From assembly GCA_019722365.1 (NCBI GenBank), contig JADFUC010001145.1:744001-808000 (forward strand): 64,000 nt of DNA, written 5' to 3'. Origin of the DNA: Lithospermum erythrorhizon. Its lineage: Eukaryota; Streptophyta; Magnoliopsida; Boraginales; Boraginaceae. Shown one piece after another: positions 1-12,023 of the stretch (position 1 is its first letter; the number at the start of each line of letters is the position of its first letter). The position numbers were made by a program, and so were the translations under genes. The notes beneath the pieces were generated by a model, which ran no database searches, was not told the origin of the DNA, and saw only the letters and a list, made by a program, of their open reading frames with translations.

Positions 1-1608
1 ATTAATGTCATCTAGAATCATACGCAAGTAGTATTCAACTCCCCCAAAATTTGTGTGTTTCATGCTAATAAATTGACAAATTCAATGTGAAAACTGATGA
101 ATCAAGTCAACATGTACGAGTGCTTTCATGTGTATTTATGAAGGGGTTGTAATTCTTCTCTTTTTCAGTACTCCATTATTGTTTTATTAGAAGTATTTTA
201 CAGAAACGAGACTAAAGATTATTTAATGTTTTGGAAGTTTGAAACTTGCTGCTAAAGTATTTGATTTAATACTAATTTTTTTTTTTTAAAATACAAGAAT
301 ATTATATTTAATACCAGAATTGCTGGCAAAAACAGGTGTGGAACGGACGGCTATGAAACCAATTTTTTGTCATGCAATAATTGATTAGTATAATATTACA
401 TACGTTGTAATACCAGTCACTCATACTGTTGGACTTCTCACTTCTTATAAGCAGTATTCCTTCATTTTATGATAGAAATTCTTTTAGAATACAAATACAC
501 ATATGAAGAAAATTATTATAATATTAGGTCGTGATAAATAGTTAGTAGTTTACTATTTTCTATATAATTGAACTAATAGAAAATGTTGTTTGAATTAACC
601 AAATATAAAAAGTAATTTTTGAATACACTTTTTTTTCATTGAAATCTGCAACCACATTACAATTTAAATAAACTAAAATTAATAAAATAATATTTATTAT
701 TAAAATGAATGCAGCAACATTGAGATGTCAACATTCATTAAACAAGGTTGCATATGTAATGCTCCTTCCAATTAATTTAAATGAATTGATGTTATTATAG
801 ACTTTCTAAAGTCAACAAACTCATTTACCTAGTATATAAAATTTGACAAAAATGATCATTGAAAATGAAACAAATGAATTAATGACACCTAGCATTCTAG
901 CAGTGCCAATGCCAATGCCAATGTGTACTAATAAACACTTTACAAGGGGTCAATGGTGATCTTACCAGTTAAGGTTAAAAACAGAAAAGTGTTTTGTATA
1001 GAAAAGGCAAAAATGGTGAGGTTGTGGTGTTGCAAGTTGTCGTCTTCTCCAAAATATTACATGTTACTTCCAGCCTTATGAGCATGTGAACTTTACTCAA
1101 CATGTGAAGTAAGTTTGACTGATTTTAGTTTGTTCTGCTCAGAATCTACTGCAAAGCCCATGTGAGTTACTGCATTTGGTCTATTTGATTGAAAAAAATT
1201 ATACTCGTAAGTACATAGCCAATCGAAATGGAAACAACTCAGACGAGTTGAAATGAGTAGTTAATGATACGTAGGACTTTAAGAGTACTTCTCATTAGTT
1301 GTTGATAAGTGCTAACATTATTTGTTGATCAATAAGGCGGACCACTATGTTTAATTTCCTTCCATTAAGAAAGTGTTGTATAGAAATTGAACCTGGCGAC
1401 CTCACTAAGCAAACTCACTATTCTATCACTCTGAATACTTTGGCTTACTATATTTAATTTTTCGTAATCACTCTTTTTTCATGTCCTTGGACCATTTTAT
1501 TTTAGTCTATCACAAGAAGAAGGGCTCTTTGAAACGACGCAAGCAGCATCGATATTTTATTCAATAGCTGACAATTACTAAAAAAATACAATAAAGATAT
1601 GACCTATC

Positions 1609-1800
1609 GAAATAATGAAAAATGAACGAAAAAGAGCACGAATTATTAATTTAGCACCATATCCACGAGTCGAGACGAGCCAAAAATATTATCTTATCGC
1701 ATATGATGCGTAGAAATAATGAAAAATAAACCAAAAAGAGCACGAATTATTAATTTAACAATTACATCCCGTAGAATGATGGGCCAAAATATAAATAATC
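1609..1800. repeat. Tandem repeat, about 104 bp x 1.9
   Basis: A unit starting GAAATAATGAAAAAT at 1609 starts again at 1713. Both copies contain AGAGCACGAATTATTAATTT and, further on, GRGCCAAAA. The copies differ by scattered substitutions, so the duplication is old. No coding content was seen. Confidence 0.8.
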
Positions 1801-2375
1801 GAAGACACTACCTAGCTTTCTACTGTAGTTGACAATTAAAAAAAAAATGAAAAAATCGGAAGAAAAAAAATTCCACACGCCATGATCCCATGACAATTCG
1901 TGTGCAACAGACGCGTTACTCTTTAATACTATTAATATTGTAGATATGAGTGACCACTGAACAAAATATTGAAACTGTTTATACTAGAACTTTTTATTCA
2001 TTAAACAAACATTATTTATTGAAATAATTCTAGGACATTTGCCAATTCATAGTATTGTCTTCAATTATATTTGAATGGTTCACTTAACAGCCTATCTCCT
2101 TCTTCTTTTTTAAACCTAATGGTTAATGTTTACACACGATCGATTTTCTTTTATAAAACTAAAGTGGGAAAAATATCATGAAAAGTAACAAAGTGATCTG
2201 AGATTCTGATAAATAGTTTCATCTATATGCTAATTACAGTAACAAAATGCCTTCACATTCGTAAACTTATGTCCATTTATCCATCATATTTTTTCATTAG
2301 TCAAAATTGGGATTTTCTCTAGGCCCAAAATGAACCCAATCGAAATATATGATGCGGCTCACTGCTGCTGGCAAT

Positions 2376-2513
2376 GTGTGTAACATGGCAATGTGTCAAA
2401 TTCATACGAGTGTGTAACATATATAGCAAGATAACTACATAATATCAGAAAAACTGTTGTATGATATAGTAGCATTTATACAGGTGTGTAACATGGCAAT
2501 GTGTCAAATTCAT
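2376..2513. repeat. 30-bp direct repeat pair
   Basis: The same 30 bases, beginning GTGTGTAACATGGCAATGTG, occur at 2376-2405 and 2484-2513, an offset of 108 bp, without mismatch. The sequence between them is unrelated. The pair lies just downstream of the ethylene receptor. Confidence 0.85.
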
Positions 2514-2772
2514 CACTAGGTCACAATATGGTTTATGCTTATCCCAAGACCTAAAAGCAATAAACCTCTTGACACTGCCTAAAAATTGAAAATGGAACTC
2601 TAACAACTAGAGTTAGAAAAATTAATCCATCGTCGTCTCCTGTGTAACTGTGAGAAGTAACATATTGTTTCAGTGATCGAATGACGTGATTGCAACTTCA
2701 ATACCAAACCAAACCAAGCCTTATCCCACTAAGTGGGGTGATTGCAACTCCAATAGAGTTGGTAATATTACT

Positions 2773-5700
2773 TCACGATCTTTCCCCGGCACGTTGTAGG
2801 ACTTTCCGGAGCTCATCCGCGAGCCCTTGGAGGAGCACAGGCTTCCTTATGAGACCATTCATTCCTACTTCTCGGCATCTCTCTGATACCTGTTCCTCTG
2901 TACTTGCTGTCAGAGCTATGATCAATGGCCAACTTCGACTACGGAATTTCCTAATTCTCATTGCTACTTCAAATCCATCCATTTCTGGCATGTGAAGATC
3001 TAGCATAACAACTTGAAAAGAAGTTACTGACGGCCCCAGAGCGCTCAAGCATTGGAAACCAGATGAAACAGCGGTGACTTGGCAACCTAGCTTTTCAAGA
3101 AGCCTTTTTGTCACCATTCTATTAACGTCATCATCGTCAGCTAGAATAACCTGAAGGCCTCTGAACATGGAACTGGAAATTCGTTGCTCCGGGGGATTCC
3201 TAATCTCAAACATCTGTCGACTAAAAGATGATTGTTTTTGAAATCTCATGAGCAGAGTGATTGTCTTCTTCTGACCTTCGGTAACTGGGGACATCCATAT
3301 GCCTCCTTGCAACATCTGCAGAATCGGTACTAACTTAAGATGACAATTTTTTCTATTTAAGCAAGTTTCCATCATTTCACCAGTCCATGAACAGAGTTTG
3401 TAGAGTCAACACATTCCAAGTTCTATTAATACTATAGATATCATTTAGCCCCAAATCCTCGAGAGGAAATTATAGCTTCTTTTAAAACGGTCACTATTCA
3501 TTAATCATTACTACAAAATAGGTATTATCTATATTCAACTTCATTCTGGTTAGCACATACACAAGTCACATAATATTTCCACTCAATACTCTCTCATCTC
3601 ATTGCATGTGGATAAATGGATTTCATTTGAGATAATATTTTATATCAGTTGATTCCATAACAACTAATTTAACATAACTAGTTCAAAACCATTACGAAAT
3701 GCTAATTCGACTGTAACCGGTCATGCAAAATGGCAACTAATGTGAATGCGAAAGATTACAAGTCTGATTTCCAACAATATTCTCCAACTAGATGACTCAG
3801 AAATTGAACCACAGCAATACAAAGAGAAAATAATAGTTAGGGTAGTAAAAACTGAAATACAGAAAGGGCAAATGTTTAAGAATTTCTTCCCCAGAAACAG
3901 ATATAACCAAGCTATGATGACAAGCTTCATTTGGGCACTAAATCCAAAAGCATCAGCTACCACATGAGTCTCAAACAATACATGGTCACAAATAATGCAA
4001 CAAAGACCAGCAAGAAAAACAATTTTTCAGTCGAGTACATATGTTAACAATCAGCTAAGATGACCACCAAAAAGAATATATGTTAAAAAATCGAGGAATC
4101 AAATAACCCAAGCAATTCGCACAAGCAGCTCAAGACAGAATTAACAAGAAACCTACCTGCACAAGCTTCTTGCACATGGTGAAACTTAGGCCCTCCTTTC
4201 TGCTGTTGTTGTTGAGCCTTCGCCCACCAACAGGAGGCATTGACAATGAACTGACTGATGGAGTTCCATCGAGACTTATCTCAATTTCGAATTTGACATT
4301 AACATGATCATCAGTGCCTGGTCTCCTTGTTCCCCCCTCAGATGAACCATCCAGAAGGACTCTGAATGTGACTGAACCTCTTTCATCGCTAATATCTAAT
4401 AAATGTCCAACCATGTGCAACAAGACCTGAAATGTCCTCTTCTCATCACCTGCTACCTGATTAGGCAACAAGCTCTGCACATCTGTAGAAAAAACAAAGC
4501 CTTTGTAGACAGACAAACATTTGACAAGACACGAAGCTTCTCTGATCATAGAATGCAACTCGAAAGGTCTCATATCTAATGGAAATCTCCCATCATCTTT
4601 GGCAGAAATATCCATTGCGTCATTTATCAAGGTTGAGAGAACAGCACTGGTTCTTACCATTGTCTCAACAATAATCTTCTGATCAGAGTTCATATTATCA
4701 TCCTGAAAAAGCAAGAGTAAACCTGAAATTGAGTGCATTGGCCTCCTCATCCCGTTATTCATTACCTTTTGAAAGGCATTCCTTGCTTGGCTTGCCATCA
4801 TAGCATTCTCCTTTGCCTGTTGAAGGACACGGTTTCTCTCTTCTAGTTTCTCCCTCATTAATCTGGACTCCTCAAGAACTGCAGCATGTGAGAGTGCCAC
4901 GGCCACTTGATCAGCAACCACTTCCACAATCTCCATTTCATCATGGCTCCATCCTCTATCATTTTCATTTGGAAGAACCAAAACTAAAATACCATACGCG
5001 GTTTCAACGAACTCAGGGGTCCCACCTTTGAAATTTGAAATGCGTAACAACGGTACTCTAATTGCTGCAACAGAGCCACACTCACCTGAGCCACCACTAC
5101 TTGTGAATCCCAGCACAGAATCTTGCCTCAGGATCCTCACCCCCTTGGTTTTTGTTATCTCCAATACCTCAAGGTCATTTATAGGAAGTGAACGACGGAG
5201 TTCTTCTCTAGAACTACGATTCAGCTCATGTGTCAAGTTCATTTCTGTTTTATCCCAATTCGGCATCCAAACAGCACAATTCTGCAGATCCAAAGTCTTT
5301 GACAACTCAACTAATGTAGTATACAATATTGTATGCTTATCTAGTGTTTTCCTTATCTCATTTGTTAGCATCCGAACATGTAAGCTTGCTTCTTTCTGTC
5401 TCTTCATCACCCATACCTCTTGGTCTAGCTCCAAGACATTTTGCGTCAAGAAAACCTCTCTAACTTTTATCTTGAGAAGTAGAGGGATCAATGTCAACAG
5501 GGTGATAGCAGTAGCAAACGAGACTAAAGCAGTGAGGATTTTAGCAACTGTAAGAGCCATCATCAGTTGAAAGGAGTGAGGACCATAATAGGTCCATCCA
5601 TTCAGTAAATGGGTCAATCCACACAGAACTATGAATGCAATAAACTGAACCAGCACCCACTTGAATGGAACATCTGAACAACTGATAAAGTATAGCAATT

Positions 5701-5899
5701 CAATTGGTATCGAGAAATATGCAATCGCAATCAAAAAATCACTCACTCTTTGGCACTCCAAAATGCTAGCTAAGCTCCAACCTCCCTCGTCATCACAAGA
5801 ACAATGAGAATAAATTTCATCATCAGCTGATGCAGATATTACTATGAATGCCACAAAAGATCCCAAAATCAGCAACTTCAACATTCCAACCATTACCAC
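2773..5899 (-). CDS. Ethylene receptor, subfamily II (ETR2/EIN4 type)
   Basis: Two coding exons, 5899-4157 and 3315-2773, joined at CAG|GTAGGT...TGCAG|ATG in phase 0, give 761 aa. Seen: an extra N-terminal hydrophobic segment (about 5-24), the Cys pair C33/C35, then three membrane helices. The copper/ethylene-binding Cys and His are present as C93 and H97 in [16 protein letters not shown] region spans about 190-340. The kinase-like region (about 375-600) has [10 protein letters not shown] where ETR1 has MNHEMRTPMH, so the phospho-acceptor His is Asn382. A receiver domain follows, with the DDDD acidic patch, D687 in [12 protein letters not shown] and Lys in RKPV. Known for the family: an ER-membrane negative regulator of ethylene signalling acting through CTR1. 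The extra hydrophobic segment, degenerate kinase and retained receiver place it with ETR2/EIN4 rather than ETR1 or ERS. A second methionine three codons downstream is a possible alternative start. A 5'UTR intron is possible but not resolved. Confidence 0.95.
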
Positions 5900-7268
5900 T
5901 TTCTCAATACATCTTTATACCAGACATTTGAATCTTTCTTCACAACACTCAATCTGATTGCAGAACAAGGAGAGTTACTAAACTCATAACATCAAACATG
6001 ATATCACATTTATTCAACACAGAATCCGGTTGAAGCACATATTATATAAATGATATGCTGCCTTGTTAGATCTACATGAGCTATCCGCCTCGAGATCTAA
6101 CATTTTTAGTTGGATAAAAAACTGCAACTATCTAAGAATACATCTTTATCCAAGATCACATGCCCATTTCCCTTCTCCACTATATTTTCTTCCTCAAAGG
6201 ACAAAATTATTGATTGAAACAACTGCCAATTGCCTCCTCTAAATACCCTTTTCCCAACAGAATGGTATAACCAATAAAACAAACAATAAGAAACAACAAC
6301 AAGGGCATTTAAAGCAAAACCCAAATCAAAATGCTCCAATTAAAGAGAGCTTAAATCAAGGATAACGTTCCAGGACAAATAAAAATGTGATCTTTGTCAA
6401 CAGAAAGAAGTAAACTCCTTCCAAATCCACCCCCCTTTAATTACACCCCACTTGATTGCATAAATAAATTTATTTGCCAAAAACCAATCACTTCCCAAAA
6501 TACAAAAAGACCCAAACTTCCAAATCTTAAGCTCTTAATTGCCTCAACTATCCAAAAAGACTCAAACTTTCCAATCTTAAGCTCTTAATTGACTCAACTA
6601 TACAAAAAGACTTGAACTTTCCAATCTTAAGCACCTAATTACCTCAAATATCAAAAAAGGCCAGCTCAATATGATATATAATATATATGTATTGATAAAT
6701 AATAATATGTGAATATGAAAAAACAAAAACAAGATTTGGGTTTTGCTTGTTAACTTAAATAGTTGAAGAAATGGAAATAAATTCCACAGAGACTAAATCA
6801 GTAAAAATGAAAAGCTGAATAAAGAAAACCGTGTGCTGAATAGAGAAAGTATATAGTATTTGGGTAGAGGGAGAAGAAAATAATTGATTTGGTATTGAAA
6901 AAAAGATAAACCTTTTTCATATTTCCTCCCCCTCTTCCATGCTTCAACTACAAAACAACAAGCCGGCTGCGTTTTTGAGGGAATTCTTTTTCTTCTTCTT
7001 GTGATGAGTGTTCTTTCAATATTTTATTATGACAATTGGTTTCCACAATCATACTAGGACTTTAACCAAGGTTTATAGTTTCATAATGATAAAAATAAAG
7101 ATTATTTTGGAAATATTTAAGAAACAATGCAAAATTTGAAAAACTCAAAATAAATTACATATAATGTACTAAAAGATATTTGTACAAACATAGATATAAA
7201 ATGAAAAAAATATGAACTTATTTATTTAAAATTAGCGAGAGTGAAAGTTTATAAAATTGAAATTAGTT
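5900..7268. other. Ethylene receptor upstream region
   Basis: This is the 5' flank of the minus-strand ethylene receptor. A CAG acceptor-like site lies just upstream of the start codon (around 5955), so the 5'UTR may be spliced. A pyrimidine-rich stretch with TATA-like ACTATATACT around 6850 (minus strand) could mark the promoter. A 77-codon minus-strand open frame at 6106-6339 has no recognisable homology and is not called as a gene. The 50-bp triplicate at 6501-6650 lies here. Confidence 0.4.
6501..6650. repeat. Three tandem copies of a 50-bp unit
   Basis: Units at 6501-6550, 6551-6600 and 6601-6650 share the core CCAATCTTAAGCTCTTAATT with a few substitutions, and a partial fourth start follows. 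The spacing is exactly 50 bp. It lies in the probable 5' leader or promoter of the ethylene receptor gene. Confidence 0.85.
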
Positions 7269-8771
7269 TGTAACATCGAAAATTTATTGTAATAGTAATA
7301 ATTAAATTGATTAAGACGACCTCAATCAAATTAATTAAAAAAATCGACCTTACCTCGAAAAATGCCACGTTTGATCTGGGCCAATGGAGCGCAAAACGGA
7401 AGTTCCAGAATCAATGAAGTTTAAAATGAATACTCTGGGAAAGAATCCGGTTTAAAACAATACTCCATAAAGTTTTAAAGTTAAAATCAAAAGCTCCAAA
7501 AAGTCCATAAGGACCTTAAAATATGTGCCTATTTTAGGTTTTTGGTGATTTAGTTTGTGCTTTTAATCAACGGGTCCAGATTCGCCTTAAAAAAATCAAC
7601 GATTAATATCGTAATCTACCTCGAAAACAAACCAAATCCAATCGAAGCCGAGTATTTCAGCCTCGAGGCCTATATAAACCCCTCCTTATTTTCGAAATAA
7701 CACATCGAAAGATTCGGTAGTAAAAATACGAAAAATACGTGAAAAACCTCCGAGATTTCTAAAACAAATTTTTAAACTATAGGCAAACACCACGTATATT
7801 TAAAAACACCTTCGGTAGTCAAAAATAGCGCCTAAAGTAAAGTGCAGCCATCAGACAAACGCAGTGAATTTCAAGCCAGTTAAAAACTGACGAGACTGAC
7901 GAAGCATTTCTCAGTTAACGTCAATATTCAAGATTAAGTTTACGTGAGTCCCCTACGATTATTCAAAATCTTAAATAAACACCTAATAGATCCCAGGTGA
8001 TAATCATCAAGCTCCATATATGGGAATAAACTGAACCTTTAGTCCTTATATTGATCCAGACAGAAAACACGCCATATGCCCCTCGCCTACTGACGTTAAC
8101 AACAACAAGTGTCGAACATTCCACCTTCATACTGATCATTATCACTCTACAACAACACGTTGCTAAGCATTAAATGTAGTATGTTGTGCTAAGCAACGCC
8201 GCTCAACACTTGCTTACTATCACTCCATGCAGCTTCAAGCTTTGAGTTATATCCCAAACAAAGTTCCGCCGGAGACAGTAGCCTCTCAAGCTACATAAAT
8301 CACACTGCAAAAAAAGCAAGACCACCACGCGATCAAGTCTCCACCGCAAAACATCACTGGCAGCAGTTTCCATGTTTCCAGCAGACCGAGATCAAGTGTC
8401 CAAGACTCGGTGATCAAATCCAACACAGCCTAACACGGGAAACGCCGGCCAAGGCTCCCCTAGCTCGACCATATCTAAGTCCGTATCAAGCCTCAATCCA
8501 TCGCCACCTCGCGACATATACAACCAGAATAATGTAACACCTATCCAACTCAAGTCAAGCATAAGTCAAGACATCTCATCACATCGCCATCAAACGCCAG
8601 AGATTCATGGGCCGGACAGCCACTCCTCTTCGACATTGGATAAAACCCGCATAAATGAGAAATTTTTCCTCACAATAAATTTTATTTTTATATACTTTTT
8701 ATAAATAATAAAAAATTCTCTTTTCCATTACATAGTTCATCGGGGTTTACTACCAAAGCTCGATGTAAACA
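7269..8771. mobile_element. Probable solo LTR or TIR-bounded element, about 1.5 kb
   Basis: The stretch starts TGTAACATCGA and ends TCGATGTAAACA, which are near-perfect inverted complements in the TG...CA form typical of some Ty3/gypsy LTRs. At about 7670 there is GCCTATATAAACCCC, a good TATA box followed by a CT/AC-rich leader, as in an LTR U3-R junction. The right half is more GC-rich than its surroundings. No clear target-site duplication was found and no internal retroelement coding region flanks it, hence solo LTR as the first reading; a non-autonomous DNA element is the alternative. Confidence 0.4.
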
Positions 8772-9893
8772 AACTAGTCTTATTATAATTTAAAACAACT
8801 TTTTTTAACTTTCCAACAAACTTAGCACATAAATACTTGAGTTAATATATAATGAAAGGGAGAACAAAGTAGTTTGTAATTGTTGAGGTGGACATTTAAA
8901 GATTTGAAAAAGTTGGTGCATGAAACAAGATTGTTTAAATTTCTTGGGATGTTGAGATATTTTGAGGAGTGGGGTCAAGCCAGGGTTCAGTGAAGAGAAC
9001 CTGGATATTTAACTTCTGGGAATATGACGTGTATGCACTTTTTAATTAATGAATTAGTGTGCAAGCGTTGTTCTCTTTCAAGTATTCAGTACTCCATATT
9101 ATGGAGACTGCGTTTTATTGTATGCGGCTCACTTTCACTTTGATGTGGAAACGTAAAAATCAGGTTTTATTATTTTTATAATATTTTATTTTATTTTATT
9201 TATAGATTAAAAAAATTCAATGTGGTGTAATCTCGTAGTTCCCCATGAATAACAAAGGGAGATGAATAAATAGTAGTCCATATGATCTCCCTTTTTTAAG
9301 AAATTTTCATCTAAACGGAATAAGATATTTAATATTGATATATATGGCCATATCGATGCAAATAGATGGGGTTATGTATTGATGGAAGTGTGAAATCGTC
9401 CGGTTATGTATTGATGTTTTTGCTGAAAGTTTATTTTGACAAACTTTAGGTTCATAGTATTTGCCTCAGTGCTTGCAGAGTCCAAATTCATGTATCTGAA
9501 CTGTACCATGTTTGGTATCCCACAATGAACTAATCAGAATCCCATGAAAAATAATACCCCCACGCCCCAAGGTACTTAAGTGCAGAACAACTAAAAAGAC
9601 TGCAATAGGAAGAGCTTTGAAATAAACTGCTGCTTGTAAGTCAATTATTACCAAGAAACAGATGCATATAACCAATTCCGATTCTAACAAAGATAAGTTA
9701 GTAACACTACTGCTAGAATGAAAAATGAAATAAGCTAACTAGCTGAGTCACTAATCAAGACTTCAGGTACTATATGATTCATGAAAAGCATAAGCTGCCT
9801 AAGGTAGGCAAATTAAAACCTGTAGTCTGTACAGTGTACACTAACATGAAATCCAAGGAGTCTTTCAGAAAGATTATGCTATATTAAGGAGCA
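8772..9893. other. Intergenic region, no gene seen
   Basis: AT-rich sequence. The minus-strand open frame at 9466-9690 has no recognisable domain. The last part is probably 3' flank of the AHL-like locus; a GTAAGA donor-like site near 9915 leaves open a further small 3' exon here. Confidence 0.4.
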
Positions 9894-12023
9894 TCACACG
9901 AGGGATGCAATCTTACTGCAGGTTCTCCATTCTGGCATATGCTGATAGTCACCATTTTGAGGAGACTGATGCATGCTATGGCCTGCGCTGCCCCTCCATT
10001 CCATTGATTGAGACGTTGTCAAGTCATTTTGCCCTCCATTCCACTGTTGTTGCATGCCATGAACATGAGGCTGTAAAGCAAATTGATCCCCACCAATGCT
10101 CTCATGAGGAGAATCAACTGGCGACCTGAAACTTGCGCTTGATACTGATGCCTCGCCAACTGGAGATGCCATTCTGCTGGGAGGCACATTAACTTTGACA
10201 GCACCAGCCATATCCTTTTTGGTGTATACTACGAACGAACCAAGGAGAAAGAAGTTAGAGTATGCAGGGGCATTCCATGCAGGAGAAAGAAGTTTGCAAG
10301 AAAACGTAAGACATAGCACCAACAAATTACTTATGCTCATGCAGCAGGGACAAATTATATGCTGAGACCAATCTTAAAAAAACATGAAGGGTATATGCAT
10401 CTGTTATTTAAATTGATAGAAACAGAGAAATGCAGAAGAAACTAGACCAGGTATATGAATGTCTATTGTGAAGAACCAAGCTCTAGATAATTTGTTAAGC
10501 GGTACTCCCTTAATAGATAAATTGATGATGCTTTAACCTAATGCACATAAATTAAGGATTAAGGTGGGATGAAAAGTAGAAGTACCAATTCATGAACATA
10601 ACTAAACAAGACAAAAAGTACTTGAATCGGGCTTGCAGCAATGAGAGGCCCTCCAAGACAGCCACCAAAAATTTGTCCTTCGCTAACAAGACAAACAGAT
10701 ATCCTGCCTGTTCGCCCACCAAACTCAGAACGCACATAAGATCCTTTGAGAGTAAGAATCTCAAATTTTCCCTGGTAGCATGGAGAAAACAGATACTTGA
10801 TGGTAGCACGAGGAAAAAACTTAATCAACTAACCAACCTGTCTTAAACATGCAAATCAAAGAGGTCAATCAGCTAAAAGGAACAAGTTACAATAAAGTTA
10901 GACCTTAATTGATTAACCAATCTATCTTGGACATGCAAATCAACAATGCAATTAGCTAAAAGGAACACATTATTATCAAGGAGTATCTCAACACAATTAT
11001 CAAGTAGGCAACTATGTTCTACAAATGCTGCAGGGTGATATATGTTCTCACTTTAATAATATATCAGAATCTAGAGTACATCTGTTATCTGTCTCATGTA
11101 TGAAGTACTTATGGTCTAGATGATTGTCCTTTCCAAAAAAAAAAAAAAAAAGAACAGTGAGAAACTTTGAACTGAGAATTTGAATGGTAAACTAACTACT
11201 TTGTTAAGTGGATGTGCTCAAACAGTCAAAAGAACAAAGAGTAGTAATATATTAAGTATTAACCATCAACCAACTATAAGTCTTTATTTAAATCAGCTAA
11301 AAGGATTACTGATGCTCACTCATATCAGTACTATTATAGAGTAACGTGAATTATATACCTCATAAGTAACACTGCCTCCAGAAGTTGCTGGCCGGCAAAG
11401 AGATGCACTACACACGGTACCAGATGCCGAGAGAATGCATACTTCGCGATTGCTTTGTTGCATAAACGATGAAATTTTCTGTCCTACATCCTAAAAGTAA
11501 TCAATGTGCTTGGTCATGCTTTTAGATGGACTTATATAATAGAACAATGGTAAATACAAAATCAATTATTGAATAGTTCATTCATATTCTGACTTGGTTC
11601 CTTTTTCTGTTTCATTTCATGATTGAAATAACCATCTCGCAGTAATTGTATTATCCCACCACCATATCATGATTCATATAATGGACACTGCACAAAGTGG
11701 AAGTTCTTAATATACATCAATGTGTGGTATGCAAGTAGATTATACACCATACATTGCACCAGGGAACTAACTGTATGGAATGACACATCTAGCTGAGAAA
11801 AATCTAGATATCAGAATAAAAACATGAGAAGCAGTATATAGATGCAATAAAGAGGGACACAGTTGGTGGTGTTATGGTTGTTGGAATTGGGATTGGAGGG
11901 AGAAGGGACGGTGGCGTTGGTGGGTATGAAGGGGGAGGAGGTGGTGGATATGGTGGTTTGTGGAGGAAGAGGATGGTGGTGATAGTAAGAGCTCAGTCCA
12001 CTCCTTTCATTGTCGTGTTCCAT
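9894..12023 (-). pseudogene. AHL (AT-hook, PPC/DUF296) gene lacking the AT-hooks
   Basis: Pieces of one AHL gene lie in order. The N-terminal exon starts at 12023 (MEHDNERSGLSSYYHHH, then Pro/Thr/Asn-rich). PPC-domain exon 11490-11359 starts DVGQKISSFMQQ. PPC exon 10771 to about 10603 has GKFEILTLKGSYV and GGPLIAASPIQV. The C-terminal exon is 10228 to 9894 (or a donor near 9915) and includes HQSPQNGDYQHMPEW. The splice sites of the 11490-11359 exon are clean and the frames are open. However, neither the GRPRKY AT-hook block nor the start of the PPC domain (the GFTPHV region), which in relatives precede DVGQKI, is found between 11491 and 11860. The first exon can only be joined through a weak donor. 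Known family role: nuclear-matrix DNA-binding regulators. Without AT-hooks this copy should not bind DNA normally; it could act through its PPC surface or be dead. Pseudogene is my inference. Confidence 0.6.

Larger units (their letters stand above)
1..2690. other. Intergenic region, no gene seen
   Basis: AT-rich sequence without a supportable coding region. It holds a three-copy CCAATG run near 905, a two-copy 104-bp tandem repeat at 1609-1800 and a 30-bp direct repeat at 2376 and 2484. Around 1370-1430 the minus strand has a B-box-like stretch (AGGTTCAATTTC) of the kind found in tRNA-derived SINEs, but no matching A box was secured. The last few hundred bases probably include the 3' flank of the ethylene receptor gene. 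Confidence 0.6.

Noticed and set aside
5028..5570. 180-codon plus-strand open frame
   Set aside because: It lies antisense inside the well-supported ethylene receptor exon and has no domain of its own.
6106..6339. 77-codon minus-strand frame upstream of the ethylene receptor
   Set aside because: No recognisable family and no splice context to the receptor exon; probably leader or promoter sequence.
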